Of a stretch of DNA of 17,046 bases, positions 14,746 through 17,046 are shown piece after piece. Every line of letters begins with the position of its first letter. The first letter of the stretch is position 1. The notes below the pieces were generated by a model. It searched no databases, was not told the DNA's origin, and saw nothing but the letters and a program-made list of their open reading frames with translations. The DNA comes from CAZFAP01 sp964516325. GTDB taxonomy: Bacteria > Auribacterota > JABMQX01. The stretch lies in contig CAZFAP010000108.1 in assembly GCA_964516325.1 (NCBI GenBank), positions 1-17,046 on the forward strand. Direction: 5' to 3'. The translations under genes and the position numbers were made by a program.

Positions 14746-15443
14746 TTCCCATTCCTTGGTGTGGATTGGGAGGCCGAGCTCCCGAGCGCGAGGCAGAGGA
14801 AGTCTGCCAGCGCCGTGCGCGCAACGTGGCGGCCGAAGCGCGCGGCACGCATTGCGAACAGGAGCGTCAGAAGGAGGGCAGTAACGGAAACCGAAAAAGA
14901 CAACGGTCTCCAGCATCTAACGGCGCTTGCAGCGAAAAGGATTGCGCTGATGAGGCAGCACAGTGTCAGAGCCCTATACAGGCCGTGCAACGCCTGAAAC
15001 ACAGAAGTAAGGCCATCCTCTCTTTCCTGGACCCCGAACGTGTAGCAGAGCCAATACGTAGATTCGAAGAAGCTCGAGTCCCGCCCGTCGGGCTCGGCCG
15101 GCAGTGCCAAGCCGAAGCGCCGAGAGATCGCCGCCGCGAGAGACGAGATAGCTGCATTGGAGAAGTCACAGTGGAAATGCTCCCGAAAGTAGTTTCGCGG
15201 CGGATTTCCCCCAAAAGGCATTCTGTCGATGGTAAAGTTCGCGAGACCGTGGAGGATGTGGCCGCCGACGTATGAGAGCGTCGCCAGGAAAGCGACTTGC
15301 GCAGCCGCGGGAAGATCTCCCAACAGGTGGTCGCCACACGAGCTGCCGAGACTAACAAGGCCGTGGCGGAGAGACCAAAGGAGGACGGCGCCCGGAACGA
15401 AGTACCCGACGGCGTCATATATCGTTAGCCGCACGCTTTTCAT
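14742..15443 (-). CDS. Four-helix membrane protein, unrecognised
   Basis: A 233-residue integral membrane protein I cannot assign to a named family. Hydrophobic segments lie at about 11-29 (AVGYFVPGAVLLWSL), 46-66, 154-175 (LYRALTLCCLISAILFAAS) and 183-200. They leave a polar loop of about 85 residues (67-153) that includes FHCDFSNAAISSLAAA and a DSSFFESTYWL stretch. The N-terminal IYDAVGYFVPGAVLL pattern resembles small membrane proteins seen beside other soluble enzymes in accessory regions; this is pattern memory, not a database match. The ATG at 15443 is 48 bases after the predicted transcription start. Its Shine-Dalgarno is weak. Its stop overlaps the hydrolase start, which argues for a working pair, the membrane protein being the possible effector or anchor. 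Confidence 0.78.
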   Translation of the reverse strand: MKSVRLTIYDAVGYFVPGAVLLWSLRHGLVSLGSSCGDHLLGDLPAAAQVAFLATLSYVGGHILHGLANFTIDRMPFGGNPPRNYFREHFHCDFSNAAISSLAAAISRRFGLALPAEPDGRDSSFFESTYWLCYTFGVQEREDGLTSVFQALHGLYRALTLCCLISAILFAASAVRCWRPLSFSVSVTALLLTLLFAMRAARFGRHVARTALADFLCLALGSSASQSTPRNGK

Positions 15444-15497
15444 CGCAATGGGACCCCGGGGGTTCACCTGACTGGTTAGACATTCAAAGCTTGGAGA

Positions 15498-15527
15498 ATT
15501 GTACAGGCCATCGGTGAGAGTCGTCAA
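15498..15527 (-). promoter_or_regulatory. Promoter of the membrane protein / hydrolase / channel module
   Basis: On the minus strand, TTGACG (15527-15522), an 18-base spacer and TACAAT (15503-15498), a five-of-six match in each box. Transcription would start near 15491, about 48 bases before the ATG at 15443. The -35 is identical to that of the pilus operon and the -10 to that of the aldolase promoter, so the host sigma70 factor should read it. Confidence 0.68.
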
Positions 15528-15649
15528 GTGGCAGGAAAACGTACGCAAGGCACCGACAGGTTAGGTGGCGCCTATCGCAAGTGGATTACCAAGGGACCGA
15601 ACAACAGCGCGCTGCCCACCTGCGTTCTCTCAGCGTTCCCTGGTGCCTG

Positions 15650-15679
15650 CTGACAAGCGCCGTGCTACCCCCTTATCCT
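15650..15679 (+). promoter_or_regulatory. Weak candidate promoter for the decarboxylase-like gene
   Basis: CTGACA at 15650-15655, an 18-base spacer and TATCCT at 15674-15679: five of six and four of six consensus bases. It would give a leader of about 65 bases before the ATG at 15750. The weakness of the -10 box keeps confidence low. Confidence 0.3.
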
Positions 15680-15749
15680 GACATCGGGCTTCGATTTTCG
15701 CACCGTCAGCGCCGCGCTTTTCGCATGCACTTCCTTTAGGGAGGCGAAC

Positions 15750-16955
15750 ATGGAATCCCGGGAGAGGGTGAAGGCGGCGATCGGGCATGAGGAAGTGGAT
15801 CGGGTGCCCATAGATTTTGGGGCGATGCGGTCCACGGGAATCATGGCGATCGCCTACAACAAATTGAAGGAGCATTTAGGGTTCGGTCATGTGCCGAAGA
15901 CGAAGGTCTATGACGTGATGCAGCAGTTGGCGGAGCCGGACCTTGAGGTGGTGGACTGTCTCGGCGGAGATGTGGTGCAGGTGCATCGGTTGGCGCCGGC
16001 GTTCGGCGCGAAGGTCACGGAGTGGCGGGACGACATTCTGCCGGATGGGTCGGAATCCTTAGTGCCAGAGTCGTTTCGGCCTGTGGTGTTGGAGAACGGG
16101 GATAGGGTGATCTTAGACTGCGGGCGGGAAATCGCGCGGATGCCCGCTGGGGGGCTTTATTACGAGTTCAGTTATTTTCCGCTGGCAGATGCGCGGACGC
16201 CCTCCGATATCGAGAAGAGAGGCTGGCCGCTTATCTCGCAAGAGGAGGTTCTGTTCCTCAGGCAGCAGGCGGAACGTTGGCGGCGCGAAACGGACAAGGC
16301 GATCCTCGGCGCCTTCGGGGGGAACATCTTAGAGAGCGGGCAGTTCGATTTCGGGTGGGGGGAGTTCATGGTGCGGCTGTGCGCGGACAGGAAGTTGATC
16401 GAGTATTACCTCGACCGGCTGGTGGAGTGGCACTTAGAGAACTTAGAGCTTTATTTAGGTGCGGTCGGCGATGAGATTGACATCATCCAGATGGGGGACG
16501 ATTTGGGGACGCAACAGGGGCTGCAACTCAGTCCGGAGATGTATCGGCAGCTCATCAAGCCCCGGCATCGGAAGGTGTATGAGTACGTCCACGAGCGCAG
16601 CGACGTGAAGGTTTTTCTGCATTCGTGCGGGAGTATCGTGGAGATTATTCCGGATTTGATTGAGATGGGTGTGGACATTCTGAATCCGGTGCAGACGACG
16701 GCAAGGGGGATGGAGCCGGAGACGCTGAAAAGGAATTTCGGCAAGGACATCACGTTCTGGGGCGGGGGGTGCGACACGCAGCACGTCTTGCCGTTCGGGA
16801 CGGTGGAGGATGTGAAGCGGGACGTGGAGGAGCGGCTGAGAATCTTCGCGGAGGGGTCTGGGTACGTGTTCACGCAGATTCATAATATTCAGGCAGATAT
16901 TGAGCCGGAAAAGGTCGTGGCGGTGTATGAGACGGCGAAGGGATTCAGGATTTAA
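15750..16955 (+). CDS. Uroporphyrinogen decarboxylase / corrinoid methyltransferase family
   Basis: A 401-residue protein of the URO-D superfamily. N-terminal SRERVKAAIGHEEVDRVPID (3-22) is the family entry motif. The metal site typical of the methyltransferase branch is visible: FLHSCGSI with H291 and C293, and GGGCDTQHVLP with C341. The barrel strands DIIQMGDDLGTQQGL (244-258) and MGVDILNPVQTT (306-317) also fit. True HemE lacks this His-Cys-Cys set, so a zinc-dependent methyl transfer to or from a corrinoid or coenzyme M-like thiol is more likely than haem synthesis. No corrinoid protein gene is seen next to it. The ATG at 15750 has GGGAGGCG about five bases upstream. Seven TTA leucine codons occur, four of them between residues 194 and 236. 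It is the only plus-strand gene here, and its stop TAA is the first part of a CGCAGA-type repeat. Confidence 0.9.
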   Translation: MESRERVKAAIGHEEVDRVPIDFGAMRSTGIMAIAYNKLKEHLGFGHVPKTKVYDVMQQLAEPDLEVVDCLGGDVVQVHRLAPAFGAKVTEWRDDILPDGSESLVPESFRPVVLENGDRVILDCGREIARMPAGGLYYEFSYFPLADARTPSDIEKRGWPLISQEEVLFLRQQAERWRRETDKAILGAFGGNILESGQFDFGWGEFMVRLCADRKLIEYYLDRLVEWHLENLELYLGAVGDEIDIIQMGDDLGTQQGLQLSPEMYRQLIKPRHRKVYEYVHERSDVKVFLHSCGSIVEIIPDLIEMGVDILNPVQTTARGMEPETLKRNFGKDITFWGGGCDTQHVLPFGTVEDVKRDVEERLRIFAEGSGYVFTQIHNIQADIEPEKVVAVYETAKGFRI

Positions 16956-17046
16956 CCGCAGAGAACGCAGATGAACGCGGAGAAGATTTTGGATTTCAGA
17001 TCTTGGATTCCGGACCTAACCGCAGATGAAGGCAGATGGACGGGGA
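16953..17046. repeat. CGCAGA-type tandem-like repeat, runs off the window
   Basis: TAACCGCAGA begins at 16953 and recurs at 17017, 64 bases later, each followed by a diverged CGCAGATGAA-type word. A GGATTTCAGAT tract between them also occurs at 3461-3471, next to the other repeat of this type. The first copy supplies the stop codon of the decarboxylase-like gene. The right end is outside the window. Confidence 0.6.

Larger units (their letters stand above)
15444..15749. other. Divergent promoter region
   Basis: This 306-base region separates the minus-strand module from the plus-strand decarboxylase-like gene. It holds the module promoter at 15498-15527 and a weaker plus-strand candidate at 15650-15679. 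No gene or repeat is visible. Confidence 0.55.

Overview
The window is GC-rich bacterial DNA with long intergenic gaps. Two kinds of degenerate short-period repeat fill parts of those gaps: an ACAGGAT-type and a CGCAGA-type. A LamG-domain secreted protein, two PilB-type ATPases around a PilT, a DUF3108 lipoprotein and a GxxExxY protein occur together with these repeats. This suggests a free-living or environmental bacterium of the Planctomycetota/PVC group or a neighbouring candidate phylum. The placement is inference; no rRNA or other phylogenetic marker is present.

Layout, almost all on the minus strand, read from high to low coordinates. (1) 15443-12660 is an accessory module: a four-helix membrane protein whose stop overlaps the start of a ComEC-type metallo-beta-lactamase-fold hydrolase, then a pentapeptide-repeat protein fused to a two-helix ion-channel domain. 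A strong promoter lies upstream at 15498-15527. (2) 12661-11879 is a scar region. It holds two 89-bp repeats, a GxxExxY gene, and short N-terminal and C-terminal remnants of a second pentapeptide-channel gene on either side of that gene. (3) 11742-10897 encodes a DUF3108 lipoprotein. (4) 10442-5875 is a type IV pilus motor operon in the order pilB-like, pilT, pilB-like. It has a clear sigma70-type promoter and leader upstream and an intrinsic terminator downstream. (5) 5722-1398 holds separately spaced genes: an Ppx/GppA phosphatase, a divergent class II aldolase with its own promoter, an unrecognised secreted protein and a GNAT acetyltransferase. (6) 925-2 is the 5' part of a secreted LamG protein that runs off the window; its start region has a homopolymer and reading-frame oddity.

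The only plus-strand gene is a uroporphyrinogen-decarboxylase/corrinoid-methyltransferase-like protein at 15750-16955, divergent from module (1) and followed by CGCAGA-type repeats.

Two stretches most deserve a second look. One is the membrane protein / MBL hydrolase / pentapeptide-channel module, a possible undescribed membrane-acting (defence-like) system. The other is the GxxExxY gene, which sits between the two ends of a destroyed pentapeptide-channel paralogue with repeat elements exactly at the break points.
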